From NCBI GenBank assembly GCA_016788945.1, contig JAEUSA010000220.1, positions 1-17,653 of the forward strand: DNA of 17,653 nt. The letters run 5' to 3'. The DNA is from Leptospiraceae bacterium. Lineage in GTDB: Bacteria; Spirochaetota; Leptospiria; Turneriellales; Turneriellaceae. The notes beneath the pieces are model-generated. The model had not been told where the DNA came from and made no database searches. It was given only the letters and a program-made list of their open reading frames with translations. The translations under genes and the position numbers were made by a program. Numbering within the stretch: position 1 is the stretch's first letter; every line of letters begins with the position of its first letter. Positions 8,186 through 14,902 of this stretch are shown piece after piece.

Positions 8186-8962
8186 TTGTCCGAACTTAAG
8201 CCTGAAAAGACCGTTCGAATTGGTAAACTTCTTGCGCAAGCGGGCCTAACATCGCGACGTGAGGCTGCTGCGTTTCTCAGCGCGCACGAAGTCAAAGTAA
8301 ATGATGAAATCATAAAAGACCTCAATTACAAGATTTCCGATGAGCACATATCGTCTTTGCGGTTAAAAGTTGATGGTAAACCGGTTGTTTTAAACCCTGT
8401 CTCAGACGTACTTCTGCTCAACAAACCACGCGGCGTAGCATGTTCTCACCGCCATCAGATGATACGGGGCAAGCAGCTGAAAACGGTATTTGATCTGCTT
8501 CCGGTAGAATACGCGCGCTGGTTCTTCGCCGGCAGACTCGATGTCAGTTCCGAAGGACTCGTGGTATTGTCGAATGATGGCGACCATATCTATGCTCTGA
8601 GCCATCCGTCGCAGGCAGTGCTCAAGAAGTATGTCGTCAAAACCAATCGTCCGTTGTCACCGGCAGAAATGCAGCGCATGGAAAAAGGTATTATGGATAA
8701 GGGGGAGAAATTACGCTGCGAAAAGGTTCAACCGCTCGAAATACCCGCCAAGTACGAAATGCATCTACGCGAGGGCAAGAACCGTGAAATACGCCGGTTG
8801 CTCGAGCGCGTGGGTGTCATCGCGAGGCAACTAGTGCGTACAGATTTAGGCCCATACCAGTTAGGAGATCTTGCGTCCGGAAAATACCGGCTTGAAAGCA
8901 AAAAAAATCCGCCTGTGCTTTCGCACTTGACGCAGGGCGGGAAAAAGCACAATAAAGCGTGA
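8186..8962 (+). CDS. RsuA/RluB-type pseudouridine synthase
   Basis: This 258-residue enzyme of the RsuA/RluB/RluE/RluF family isomerises a specific uridine in 16S or 23S rRNA. An S4 RNA-binding domain at about residues 10-57 contains RIGKLLAQAGLTSRREA, the usual family opening. The catalytic motif GRLDVSSEGLVVLSNDG puts the nucleophile at Asp119. HLREGKNREIRRLLERVG is the conserved C-terminal motif. The TTG start directly follows the lipoprotein's TGA, and the only other frames are shadows, so translational coupling is likely. The stop TGA overlaps the ATG of the next gene by one base. Length and motifs fit RluB best, but the exact rRNA target is not certain. Confidence 0.9.
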   Translation: MSELKPEKTVRIGKLLAQAGLTSRREAAAFLSAHEVKVNDEIIKDLNYKISDEHISSLRLKVDGKPVVLNPVSDVLLLNKPRGVACSHRHQMIRGKQLKTVFDLLPVEYARWFFAGRLDVSSEGLVVLSNDGDHIYALSHPSQAVLKKYVVKTNRPLSPAEMQRMEKGIMDKGEKLRCEKVQPLEIPAKYEMHLREGKNREIRRLLERVGVIARQLVRTDLGPYQLGDLASGKYRLESKKNPPVLSHLTQGGKKHNKA

Positions 8963-9951
8963 TGGCAGAGGTCACCGTACGCGAGGCGCTCAACATTGCT
9001 CTGGCCGAAGAGTTGGAGCGCGACAAAAATGTGTTTCTTATCGGCGAAGAAGTCGGTCATTATAACGGTGCGTATAAAGTATCGCAGGGTCTGATGGCTC
9101 GCTTCGGCGAAGATCGCGTAATCGATACGCCGATTGCCGAAGCCGGTTTTGCGGGACTCGCAATTGGCGCGGCGATGGCGGGACTCAGACCGATTGTCGA
9201 ATTCATGACTTGGAACTTTTCGCTCGTGGCGATTGACCAGATCATCAACAACGCGGCGAAAATGCACCTGATGTCGGGTGGGCAATTTAACATGCCGATC
9301 GTGTTTCGCGCACCACAAGGCGCCGGTGGTAGCTTAAGCGCCCAACATTCATCTATATTAGAGAGTTTTTATATCTACACGCCCGGACTGATCGTCGTTG
9401 CACCTTCGAATCCGGCTGATATGCGCGGATTACTCAAGAGTGCGGTGCGCAGCGATAACCCAGTGATTTTTCTTGAGCATGAGAAAATCTATGCCGTCCG
9501 GGGTGACCTGGTAAATGCAGATGATAAAGACTATACGATCGCTTTCGGGAGTGCCGCACTTATAGCTGCCGATCAGGCAGCAGTATTGACGATAATTTGT
9601 TGGTCAATGACGGTACACTTAGTTAAGGAAGCCGTGAAACAACTTGCCACTGAAGGAATTGCAGCTGATATTCTCGATTTACGTTCGCTGAAACCTGTGG
9701 ACTCTGAGGCGATTCGCCTTGCTGCAGCCAAGACCCATAGACTCCTGATCGTACAGGAAGGCACACCAGTGGCCTCATATGGGTCATGGTTGTCGTACCA
9801 TATTCAAGAAATAGCATTTGATGAACTGGACGCACCGGTTATGGTGGTGTCATCGGATGACGTGCCGATGCCTTATGCCTTTTCCCTCGAGCCGGCGGTT
9901 TTGCCGAACCCCTCGCGGATTATTGACGCCGCAAAGCAACTGATTATGTGA
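8962..9951 (+). CDS. pyruvate dehydrogenase E1-beta-type subunit (2-oxoacid dehydrogenase)
   Basis: E1 alpha-beta heterotetramers use thiamine diphosphate to decarboxylate pyruvate or a branched-chain 2-oxoacid and pass the acyl group to lipoylated E2. The 329-residue protein has the usual beta-subunit length and order: MAEVTVREALNIALAEEL, FLIGEEVG, DTPIAEAGFAGLAIGAAM, then QHSSILESFYIYTPGLIVVAPSNP (split across the conserved active-site His), NPVIFLEHEKIY, and a C-terminal transketolase-like domain with ILDLRSLKPVD and SSDDVPMPYA. The ATG at 8962 overlaps the preceding stop (TGATG); a GTG one codon earlier is less likely. The E1-alpha and E2 genes are not adjacent, and none is in the window. 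Substrate specificity (pyruvate versus branched-chain) cannot be fixed from sequence alone. A TAGTTARGGAA copy lies in the gene. Confidence 0.9.
   Translation: MAEVTVREALNIALAEELERDKNVFLIGEEVGHYNGAYKVSQGLMARFGEDRVIDTPIAEAGFAGLAIGAAMAGLRPIVEFMTWNFSLVAIDQIINNAAKMHLMSGGQFNMPIVFRAPQGAGGSLSAQHSSILESFYIYTPGLIVVAPSNPADMRGLLKSAVRSDNPVIFLEHEKIYAVRGDLVNADDKDYTIAFGSAALIAADQAAVLTIICWSMTVHLVKEAVKQLATEGIAADILDLRSLKPVDSEAIRLAAAKTHRLLIVQEGTPVASYGSWLSYHIQEIAFDELDAPVMVVSSDDVPMPYAFSLEPAVLPNPSRIIDAAKQLIM
9620..9630 (+). repeat. TAGTTARGGAA motif, copy 3
   Basis: The sequence is TAGTTAAGGAA, preceded by CACT rather than CCT, so the left arm is incomplete. It lies inside the E1-beta gene and encodes H-L-V-K-E in a helix of the C-terminal domain. 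Confidence 0.65.
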
Positions 9952-9960
9952 AAATTTCCT

Positions 9961-9971
9961 TAGTTAAGGAA
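9961..9971 (+). repeat. TAGTTARGGAA motif, copy 4
   Basis: This is the most symmetric copy: TTTCCTTAGTTAAGGAAA (9955-9972), with arms of 9 bp if the outermost A-T pair is counted. It fills most of the 28-bp gap between the convergent E1-beta and deformylase genes. It could help end transcription from both sides, but the stem is AT-rich with a 2-nt centre and no clean U-tract follows. Confidence 0.7.
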
Positions 9972-9979
9972 ATAGGATT

Positions 9980-10564
9980 TTAGGCTGTCTTCTTTTTGTT
10001 TCTGTAGCGGGGTTCCACGGCGTGCTCCACGGGCAGCCCATGTTTTATGCGATCGATATCCCCCGCTAAAAGCTTATGGATGGACGGTTCAAGCTGGTCA
10101 ACAAATACCTTGCCGTCTAAATGGTCCATTTCATGCAAAAAAGCCCGGGCGAGCAGCATTTCGCCCTCGACGATCTTGTGATTGCCGCTGAGGTCCTGAT
10201 AGCCAATCTTCACCCAACGAGGGCGTTTTAGTTCTGCGGAAAGGCCCGGTACCGAAAGGCAGCCCTCTTCACCCTCTTGCATCTCGTCAGAGGCTTCTAT
10301 CAGATGTGGATTAATAAATGCACCCTTGATAAATCCCTTCTCAACCAGGTCAATAACCAGCACCCGCTTAAGAACCCCGATTTGTACCGCTGCGAGACCC
10401 ACCCCACCTTCTTCGGCCATTGATTCGAACATATCGCGCACGAGGTCACGCAGACCCTTATCAAATTTTTTCACGGGCTCTGAGACCTGATAGAGCCGCT
10501 CGTCCTGGATGGTTAGAACTGGTCGTACTGCCACAGCATTAACGTAATATGAAATTTGAGACAA
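9980..10564 (-). CDS. def: peptide deformylase
   Basis: Peptide deformylase removes the formyl group from the initiator methionine of nascent proteins and is a metalloenzyme working at the ribosome. All three family motifs are present: GVGLAAVQ (residues 54-61), EGCLS (100-104) and HEMDH (144-148), giving metal ligands Cys102, His144 and His148 and catalytic Glu145. The TTG at 10564 gives 194 residues, with an extra ~10 residues before AVRPVLTIQDERL; an internal GTG at 10534 would give the more usual N-terminus. Neither has a clear Shine-Dalgarno, so the start is uncertain. The C-terminal tail (GLPVEHAVEPRYRNKKKTA) is basic. It is convergent with E1-beta and separated from sucD by a terminator and motif copy 5. 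Confidence 0.95.
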   Translation of the reverse strand: MSQISYYVNAVAVRPVLTIQDERLYQVSEPVKKFDKGLRDLVRDMFESMAEEGGVGLAAVQIGVLKRVLVIDLVEKGFIKGAFINPHLIEASDEMQEGEEGCLSVPGLSAELKRPRWVKIGYQDLSGNHKIVEGEMLLARAFLHEMDHLDGKVFVDQLEPSIHKLLAGDIDRIKHGLPVEHAVEPRYRNKKKTA

Positions 10565-10606
10565 AGCGAAAATAAGTAAACGGGCAATAGGCGACTATGC
10601 CGTCCT

Positions 10607-10617
10607 TAGTTAAGGAA
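10607..10617 (+). repeat. TAGTTARGGAA motif, copy 5
   Basis: The sequence is TAGTTAAGGAA in TCCTTAGTTAAGGA (10603-10616), lying between the start of the deformylase gene and the sucD terminator. Confidence 0.7.
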
Positions 10618-10623
10618 AAAAAC

Positions 10624-10648
10624 AAAAAAAAGCCGGCTATGCCGGCTT
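10624..10648 (-). terminator. Rho-independent terminator of sucD
   Basis: On the minus strand AAGCCGGC, loop ATA, GCCGGCTT (10648-10630) forms a perfect 8-bp GC-rich stem. It is followed by an uninterrupted run of eight T residues, counting the two at the stem base. It lies 22 bp after the sucD stop, in the right orientation to end sucD transcription before the deformylase gene. Confidence 0.9.
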
Positions 10649-10670
10649 AACAGTACCAGCCAAGGATTAA

Positions 10671-11552
10671 CTATTTTCCTAAGGCTTTCTTCATTGTTTC
10701 ACCAATCTCTGCTGGTGATTCACAGACATGAATACCGGCGTCTTTCATTGCCTTCATCTTCGTCTGCGCCGTACCTGAAGAACCGGAAATAATGGCGCCA
10801 GCATGGCCCATACGCCGCCCTGGAGGTGCGGTCTGTCCGGCGATGAAGCCCACGACCGGCTTTTTGACATGTTGTTTGATATATTCCGCGGCTTCTTCTT
10901 CGGCGCTGCCACCGATCTCACCGATCATTACAATACCTTCGGTACCTGGATCTTCGGCGAGCAGTTTCACTGCTTTTAAATGAGGTAAACCAATAATAGG
11001 ATCACCGCCAATACCAATACAAGTGCTCTGCCCTAATCCTACTTTACTCAGTTGGTGTACGGATTCGTAAGTCAAGGTGCCGGAGCGCGAAACAACCCCG
11101 ATTGTCCCCGGTTTATGGATGAAGCCTGGCATGATGCCCATCTTGCCGACGCCCGGCGTAATGACACCGGGACAGTTTGGCCCTACGACAACGGTTTTGC
11201 TGTTGCGGATGTAATCCACGATGCGTGACATATCGCGCACCGGAATACCTTCTGTGATACAGATCACCAAGTCAAGACCAGCAGTGATCCCTTCGAGAAT
11301 AGCATCGGCTGCGAATGGTGGGGGAACAAAAATAACGGCCGCGTTTGCTTGCTCTTTTTCAACGGCCTCTTTTACGCTGTTGAAAATCGGCAGGCCATGT
11401 TCGGATTTCTGACCACCTTTTCCCGGGGTAACTCCACCCACTACTTTTGCCGAGGTATTATACTCGAGCATTTGCCCAGTATGGAAAGAACCCTCTTTGC
11501 CAGTAATGCCCTGTACGATGATGCGTGTTTTTTCAGTGATGAGAACAGCCAT
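10671..11552 (-). CDS. sucD: succinyl-CoA synthetase alpha subunit
   Basis: SucD with SucC interconverts succinyl-CoA and succinate with substrate-level phosphorylation in the TCA cycle. The 293-residue protein opens [21 protein letters not shown], the typical CoA-binding Rossmann start. [11 protein letters not shown] and RSGTLTYE are conserved inner motifs, and [12 protein letters not shown] carries the phosphorylated histidine at residue 250. The frame could start 5 codons earlier at a TTG (11567), but the family N-terminus supports the ATG at 11552. No good Shine-Dalgarno is visible. The partner sucC, usually directly upstream, is absent here; a small basic protein gene lies 30 bp upstream on the same strand instead and might share the transcript. 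A strong terminator follows. Confidence 0.95.
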   Translation of the reverse strand: MAVLITEKTRIIVQGITGKEGSFHTGQMLEYNTSAKVVGGVTPGKGGQKSEHGLPIFNSVKEAVEKEQANAAVIFVPPPFAADAILEGITAGLDLVICITEGIPVRDMSRIVDYIRNSKTVVVGPNCPGVITPGVGKMGIMPGFIHKPGTIGVVSRSGTLTYESVHQLSKVGLGQSTCIGIGGDPIIGLPHLKAVKLLAEDPGTEGIVMIGEIGGSAEEEAAEYIKQHVKKPVVGFIAGQTAPPGRRMGHAGAIISGSSGTAQTKMKAMKDAGIHVCESPAEIGETMKKALGK

Positions 11553-11582
11553 AGAGTTTGACTTCAAATGGAAAAGTCGGCG

Positions 11583-11996
11583 TCAAGGAGATAGAGGGGG
11601 CGATTTCCCGCGGTTCTTCCGGCGAAATCGAATAGTGTTGCAGACTTTTAAGCAATGGGCATCCCAACTGATAATCGAAAAATCATAATTAGGGATTAAA
11701 TCGCGCAAAATAGCTTCGGAATCATTGAGTGTGAGAAACATACAAATCAACCGTGAAACACTGACTCGTATGGATTCTGCTACGGAGCGCAGCAAATTGT
11801 GCTGTTCTAAAGACCAATAGACGCTAATGATTTTGGTCTCTGAGCCTCGCGGATTATATTGCGTTAAAATATCGCGCTTCGGTCGCCTCCGGTGCATTTT
11901 TTGCATGTAAAGGCCAAGATTATTCATAATCTTTGATCGCCTCTTTAGCCAATTTTGAACCAATTTATTAGGTATGGAGATGCTGGTTTTCTTCAA
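11583..11996 (-). CDS. Small basic protein, paralogue A (possible DUF1564-like)
   Basis: This 137-residue protein is of unknown function. Features: SISIPNKL (5-12), a strongly basic helix region (residues 16-42, many Arg/Lys), QYNPRG (46-51), then WSLEQHNLLRSVAESIRVSVSRLI (61-84, hydrophobic-helical). It aligns over about 90 residues with the product at 14443-14886: SISLP, RYNRRG at the same 46-51, MRVSVSLLI at the same 76-84. The C-terminal third is not conserved. The layout recalls Leptospira DUF1564 proteins and ribbon-helix-helix-like regulators, but this is from memory and weak. The TTG start is supported by GAGG 8 nt upstream, exactly the spacing seen before the ATG of the paralogue. 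The neighbour downstream is sucD. Confidence 0.65.
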   Translation of the reverse strand: MKKTSISIPNKLVQNWLKRRSKIMNNLGLYMQKMHRRRPKRDILTQYNPRGSETKIISVYWSLEQHNLLRSVAESIRVSVSRLICMFLTLNDSEAILRDLIPNYDFSIISWDAHCLKVCNTIRFRRKNRGKSPPLSP

Positions 11997-12004
11997 ATTA
12001 TGAC

Positions 12005-12044
12005 CCTCTATATATTAAATACCCAAAAAACGCCGAATTTTCTC
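12005..12044 (-). repeat. Conserved 40-bp upstream block of paralogue A
   Basis: Read on the minus strand this block matches 14395-14434 (+) at 34 of 40 positions without gaps. It begins GAGAAAA, contains a T-tract and the AT-rich string TATTTAATATATA, and ends in GAGG, which serves as ribosome-binding site 8 nt before the start codon. Outside these 40 bp the upstream DNA is not alike. It probably contains the promoter or an operator. Confidence 0.75.
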
Positions 12045-12092
12045 AATATCATGCAAAAAAGCGAAGATGCGACATAATATTGAGATACTGCT

Positions 12093-12103
12093 TAGTTAGG
12101 GAA
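12093..12103 (+). repeat. TAGTTARGGAA motif, copy 6
   Basis: The sequence is TAGTTAGGGAA in the region upstream of rpsU, between it and the divergent paralogue A. Its AGGGA also lies at ribosome-binding distance before an ATG at 12107 that opens a 16-codon frame (ends 12157); whether that is translated is unknown. Confidence 0.65.
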
Positions 12104-12200
12104 AACATGATTTGGAAATCAGAGGTCTGGCCAACCTCAGACCGGGGGAATCGTTGACGCTCTGTCTCAAAAGACCATTCTTACCGCTGACGGAGGCTTA

Positions 12201-12434
12201 GTGCAAAAACTAGCAGACATTTCACAACACTTCAGCAACGGAATTGAGTTGCGTGACAACGAACCGGTTGAAGGCGCGATTAAGAAATTCAAACGCGAAG
12301 TAGCGAATTCAGGAATTTTGACCGAACTCAAAAAACGTGAATATTTCGAAAAACCCAGCGTCATTAAGAAGCGCGAACGCGATCAGGCGGAGCGCAAACG
12401 TTTCCGCAAGCGTAATATCTATAACGAAGCCTAA
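12201..12434 (+). CDS. rpsU: 30S ribosomal protein S21
   Basis: S21 is a small, very basic protein of the 30S subunit involved in mRNA binding at initiation. The 77-residue product contains the family core from residue 14: GIELRDNEPVEGAIKKFKRE, then SGILTELKKREYFEKPS and a Lys/Arg-rich tail (KKRERDQAERKRFRKRN). The GTG start has a full GGAGG four bases upstream, which decides it, although it adds about 13 residues before the usual N-terminus. It is followed by dnaG, the classical rpsU-dnaG pair of the macromolecular synthesis operon. The 5' region (12045-12200) holds motif copy 6 and a 6-bp hairpin (GGTCTG 12124-12129 with CAGACC 12138-12143) that might be part of a leader. Confidence 0.94.
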   Translation: MQKLADISQHFSNGIELRDNEPVEGAIKKFKREVANSGILTELKKREYFEKPSVIKKRERDQAERKRFRKRNIYNEA

Positions 12435-12441
12435 AAAAACT

Positions 12442-12467
12442 GTACGGCACTCTGGCGAGTGCCGTAC
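12442..12467 (+). terminator. Intercistronic hairpin between rpsU and dnaG
   Basis: GTACGGCACTC, loop TGGC, GAGTGCCGTAC is a perfect 11-bp stem with a tetraloop, starting 7 bp after the rpsU stop and ending 11 bp before dnaG. No U-tract follows on the + strand, so it is not a standard strong terminator for rpsU; on the minus strand it is followed by seven T residues. By analogy with the attenuating structure between rpsU and dnaG in E. coli it may lower dnaG expression or act as an RNA processing or stability element. Confidence 0.6.
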
Positions 12468-12478
12468 GGATTCGGTAT

Positions 12479-14323
12479 ATGGCATCTGACGCCGACCGAA
12501 TAATCGCCGCCCTTCCCATAGAAAACTATATCGGGCGCTTCGTGGCGCTCAAACGCAAAGGCAACAACCTGTGGGGCCTTTGTCCGTTTCATGGCGAGAA
12601 GACACCGTCATTTTCAGTTTCACCGCAGAAAGGAATCTATAAGTGTTTTGGTTGCGGCGTCGGCGGCAATGTAATCACTTTTGCCAAAGAATTCAATAAG
12701 CTCTCTTTTCCCGAAGCGTTGAAGCTGCTCGCCGAATTCGCAGGAGTTGAACTCTCGCACCAACCACGCAAACCGGGCGAAGACGACCGCAAGCGCGCCC
12801 TGCTCGAACTGCACCTCTGGGCGGCAAAACTCTACCAATCCCAATTGCCTGGTTCTGACGCGGAACGCTATATCCAAGGTCGAAAAATTCAGCCGCGTGC
12901 GATAACAGCTTTTGAACTGGGCTACGGCCCTGACCAAGCGCGTTTCCTGGAGACAAAACTTAATGAACGTTATCGCAACGAACCGCAACTTCTGGCTAAG
13001 GCTATGGAGAATCTCGGTGTTATCGGACTGACGGGTCGCAATGAGGGAGACACCTACAATCGTTTCCGTGATCGGTTGATTTTCCCGATCAAAGATTTGC
13101 GTGGCCAGGTCATCGCTTTCGGCGGCCGGCTTGTCCGCGAAAAAGAAAATGCCGGCAAGTATATCAACTCGCCAGAGACACCGCTCTTCAATAAATCAAA
13201 TTCTGTCTACCGCTTGGGCGAAGCGTCGCAGGCGATACGCAAAGAAGGATTTGTCATCGTCTGTGAAGGCTATCTCGATGTGGTAGGTCTGTTTGAAGTT
13301 GGTCTGGAAAATGCAGTTGCTCCGCTCGGTACCGCTTTCACTAATGAACAGGCGAAGCAAATCAAACGCTTCACGGACAATATAACCTTCTTTCTCGATA
13401 ATGACGCGGCGGGGACAGAAGCGGCGTACAAATCGCTCCGCATCGCGCGAAAGGCTAACCTTGCTATCAAAGTGGTGCATCCGCTTGCGCAGGGCGATAA
13501 GCAGGACCCGTTCGACCTGAGCCGTAAATTACCAGCTGACGAATTACGCTTTGTTGTGCAACAGGCGCACAGCGAAGTTAAATTCTTGATCTGGTACTAT
13601 TTTGCTTTTAAGTTTAACATCAGTGATCTCGGACAAAAGAAGAAGGCGCTAGCAGAATTCTATGAATATGTCCGCACCCTTGAAACCGAGCTCGAGCGCG
13701 ACGAATTTTTGAAGTCCGCCGCAGGCGCTTTGCAAATCGACGTACAGATTTTGCGCAAAGATTTTGCTGCACCGACACAAGGGCAAAAAAACCAAGGGGG
13801 TTGGATCGCTGCAGAGAAACCTGTAAGGGATAATGTATCTGTCCAACCTGCCAAACCCAAGACGGTCAGTAAGCAGGAAAAGGAAATCATTGCGATGATT
13901 CTGAAATATCCCGAGCTTGCAGGAGAACAAATGCTCCTTTCGGAAATCCCTTGGGAAAGCGAAACTGCATACCTCCTGTATTCATTCTTCCATGACCGGC
14001 TACGTACCGGCGAGGCTTACAATTGGCAGAATCTTAATAGCGCAATGCAGTTTTTACCCGACAATCTCGCCGCCCTGCTCGCTGAGATCATTATGGACTA
14101 TGAAGCTGCTTTCGAAACGAGCGAGCCACTGGCGGCGGTTGATGCGAAACGCAATCTCAGCCAGCTTGTCCGCGCGCTTGCGATTCAGGCGCTCGATAAA
14201 CGGATTCGTGACCGTCAGGAAGAGATTATGCGCCAAGAGAAACTGGGCGCGGATGTAGAGGATCTGATGTTGGAGCAGCAGCAAGACCTCGACAAGCGCC
14301 TGCAATGGCATAGGATGAGATGA
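12479..14323 (+). CDS. dnaG: DNA primase DnaG
   Basis: DnaG makes the RNA primers for the replication fork, working with DnaB helicase. The 614-residue protein has the full domain order. An N-terminal CHC2-type zinc finger has Cys35, His38, Cys56 and Cys59 (CPFH and CFGC). The RNA polymerase core begins near residue 115 and includes YNRFRDRLIFPIKD and VIAFGGR. The TOPRIM elements are VIVCEGYLDVV (Glu263, Asp267) and FFLDNDAAG (Asp307, Asp309). A helical C-terminal region (about 460-614) probably binds DnaB. The start ATG at 12479 is set by the family N-terminus; its ribosome-binding site is weak. It is preceded by rpsU, but rpoD, often the third gene, is absent; the small protein paralogue B follows after 119 bp without a gene. 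Confidence 0.97.
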   Translation: MASDADRIIAALPIENYIGRFVALKRKGNNLWGLCPFHGEKTPSFSVSPQKGIYKCFGCGVGGNVITFAKEFNKLSFPEALKLLAEFAGVELSHQPRKPGEDDRKRALLELHLWAAKLYQSQLPGSDAERYIQGRKIQPRAITAFELGYGPDQARFLETKLNERYRNEPQLLAKAMENLGVIGLTGRNEGDTYNRFRDRLIFPIKDLRGQVIAFGGRLVREKENAGKYINSPETPLFNKSNSVYRLGEASQAIRKEGFVIVCEGYLDVVGLFEVGLENAVAPLGTAFTNEQAKQIKRFTDNITFFLDNDAAGTEAAYKSLRIARKANLAIKVVHPLAQGDKQDPFDLSRKLPADELRFVVQQAHSEVKFLIWYYFAFKFNISDLGQKKKALAEFYEYVRTLETELERDEFLKSAAGALQIDVQILRKDFAAPTQGQKNQGGWIAAEKPVRDNVSVQPAKPKTVSKQEKEIIAMILKYPELAGEQMLLSEIPWESETAYLLYSFFHDRLRTGEAYNWQNLNSAMQFLPDNLAALLAEIIMDYEAAFETSEPLAAVDAKRNLSQLVRALAIQALDKRIRDRQEEIMRQEKLGADVEDLMLEQQQDLDKRLQWHRMR

Positions 14324-14394
14324 TCTGATTCGACTCGACTCAGTTGCATAACAATGCGGTTGATTTGATCCAGCCGAAAAAATTCCTTTCTCCT

Positions 14395-14434
14395 GAGAAA
14401 AATCCGCCATTTTTTGGTATTTAGTATATAGAGG
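14395..14434 (+). repeat. Conserved 40-bp upstream block of paralogue B
   Basis: This is the second copy of the 40-bp block (34 of 40 identical to the minus-strand copy at 12005-12044). It ends in TATATAGAGG, with GAGG 8 nt before the ATG of the gene, as in the other copy. The last ten bases are identical in both copies. Confidence 0.75.
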
Positions 14435-14442
14435 ACAGAGAG

Positions 14443-14886
14443 ATGAGAACTTCTATATCATTACCCCATAACCTAGCCAGCCTGTGGCGCCGGAATCGGA
14501 AAGCCATTATGAAGATTGCTGTCCGTTCATTAAGGATGAGGATGCGCCTTGAAGGAATTCGTCGCGGAGTAACAAGACGATACAACAGGCGAGGTAGAGA
14601 TTTCTGCATTGTTATGACGAGATTTACAGCCGCAGAGTACGATACACTGCATTATGCGGCTTACGTGATGCGCGTAAGCGTTTCTCTGCTGATATACTGG
14701 ATGATACAGCTCTGGCGAAAGCCTTCAAGGCGGATGAATAACTATGTCAGCAACCTCGAATTCTATTTAACGTATTGGGGTAAGAACGGCGGTTTCTACG
14801 CAGAAAGCTTGATGTTTTGGCCGAAATTTTGGAAATCAGAGATGGTCTACGCCAAAGAGCCAATCCTGCTTGCAGCTCCGCAATAA
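14443..14886 (+). CDS. Small basic protein, paralogue B (possible DUF1564-like)
   Basis: This 147-residue protein is of unknown function. It has SISLPHNL near the N-terminus, an Arg-rich stretch (residues 16-45: RRNRK, RMRMR, IRRGVTRR), RYNRRG (46-51), FTAAEYDTLHYAAYVMRVSV (61-80) and a hydrophobic helix (LLIYWMIQL, 82-90). The C-terminal part is rich in Trp, Phe and Tyr and unlike that of paralogue A. The high Arg content suggests nucleic-acid binding; this is an inference. The good ribosome-binding site (GAGG at 14431-14434, 8 nt before ATG) and the shared 5' block argue that it is expressed. It sits between dnaG and a nucleotidylyltransferase on the same strand, probably as an inserted cassette. 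Confidence 0.65.
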   Translation: MRTSISLPHNLASLWRRNRKAIMKIAVRSLRMRMRLEGIRRGVTRRYNRRGRDFCIVMTRFTAAEYDTLHYAAYVMRVSVSLLIYWMIQLWRKPSRRMNNYVSNLEFYLTYWGKNGGFYAESLMFWPKFWKSEMVYAKEPILLAAPQ

Positions 14887-14902
14887 ATCTGCAATGGGGT
14901 CT

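Noticed and set aside
9955..9972. Inverted repeat as a simple bidirectional terminator between E1-beta and deformylase
   Set aside because: The two-base centre and AT-rich stem are poor for a hairpin, there is no clean U-tract, and the same motif occurs inside coding regions.
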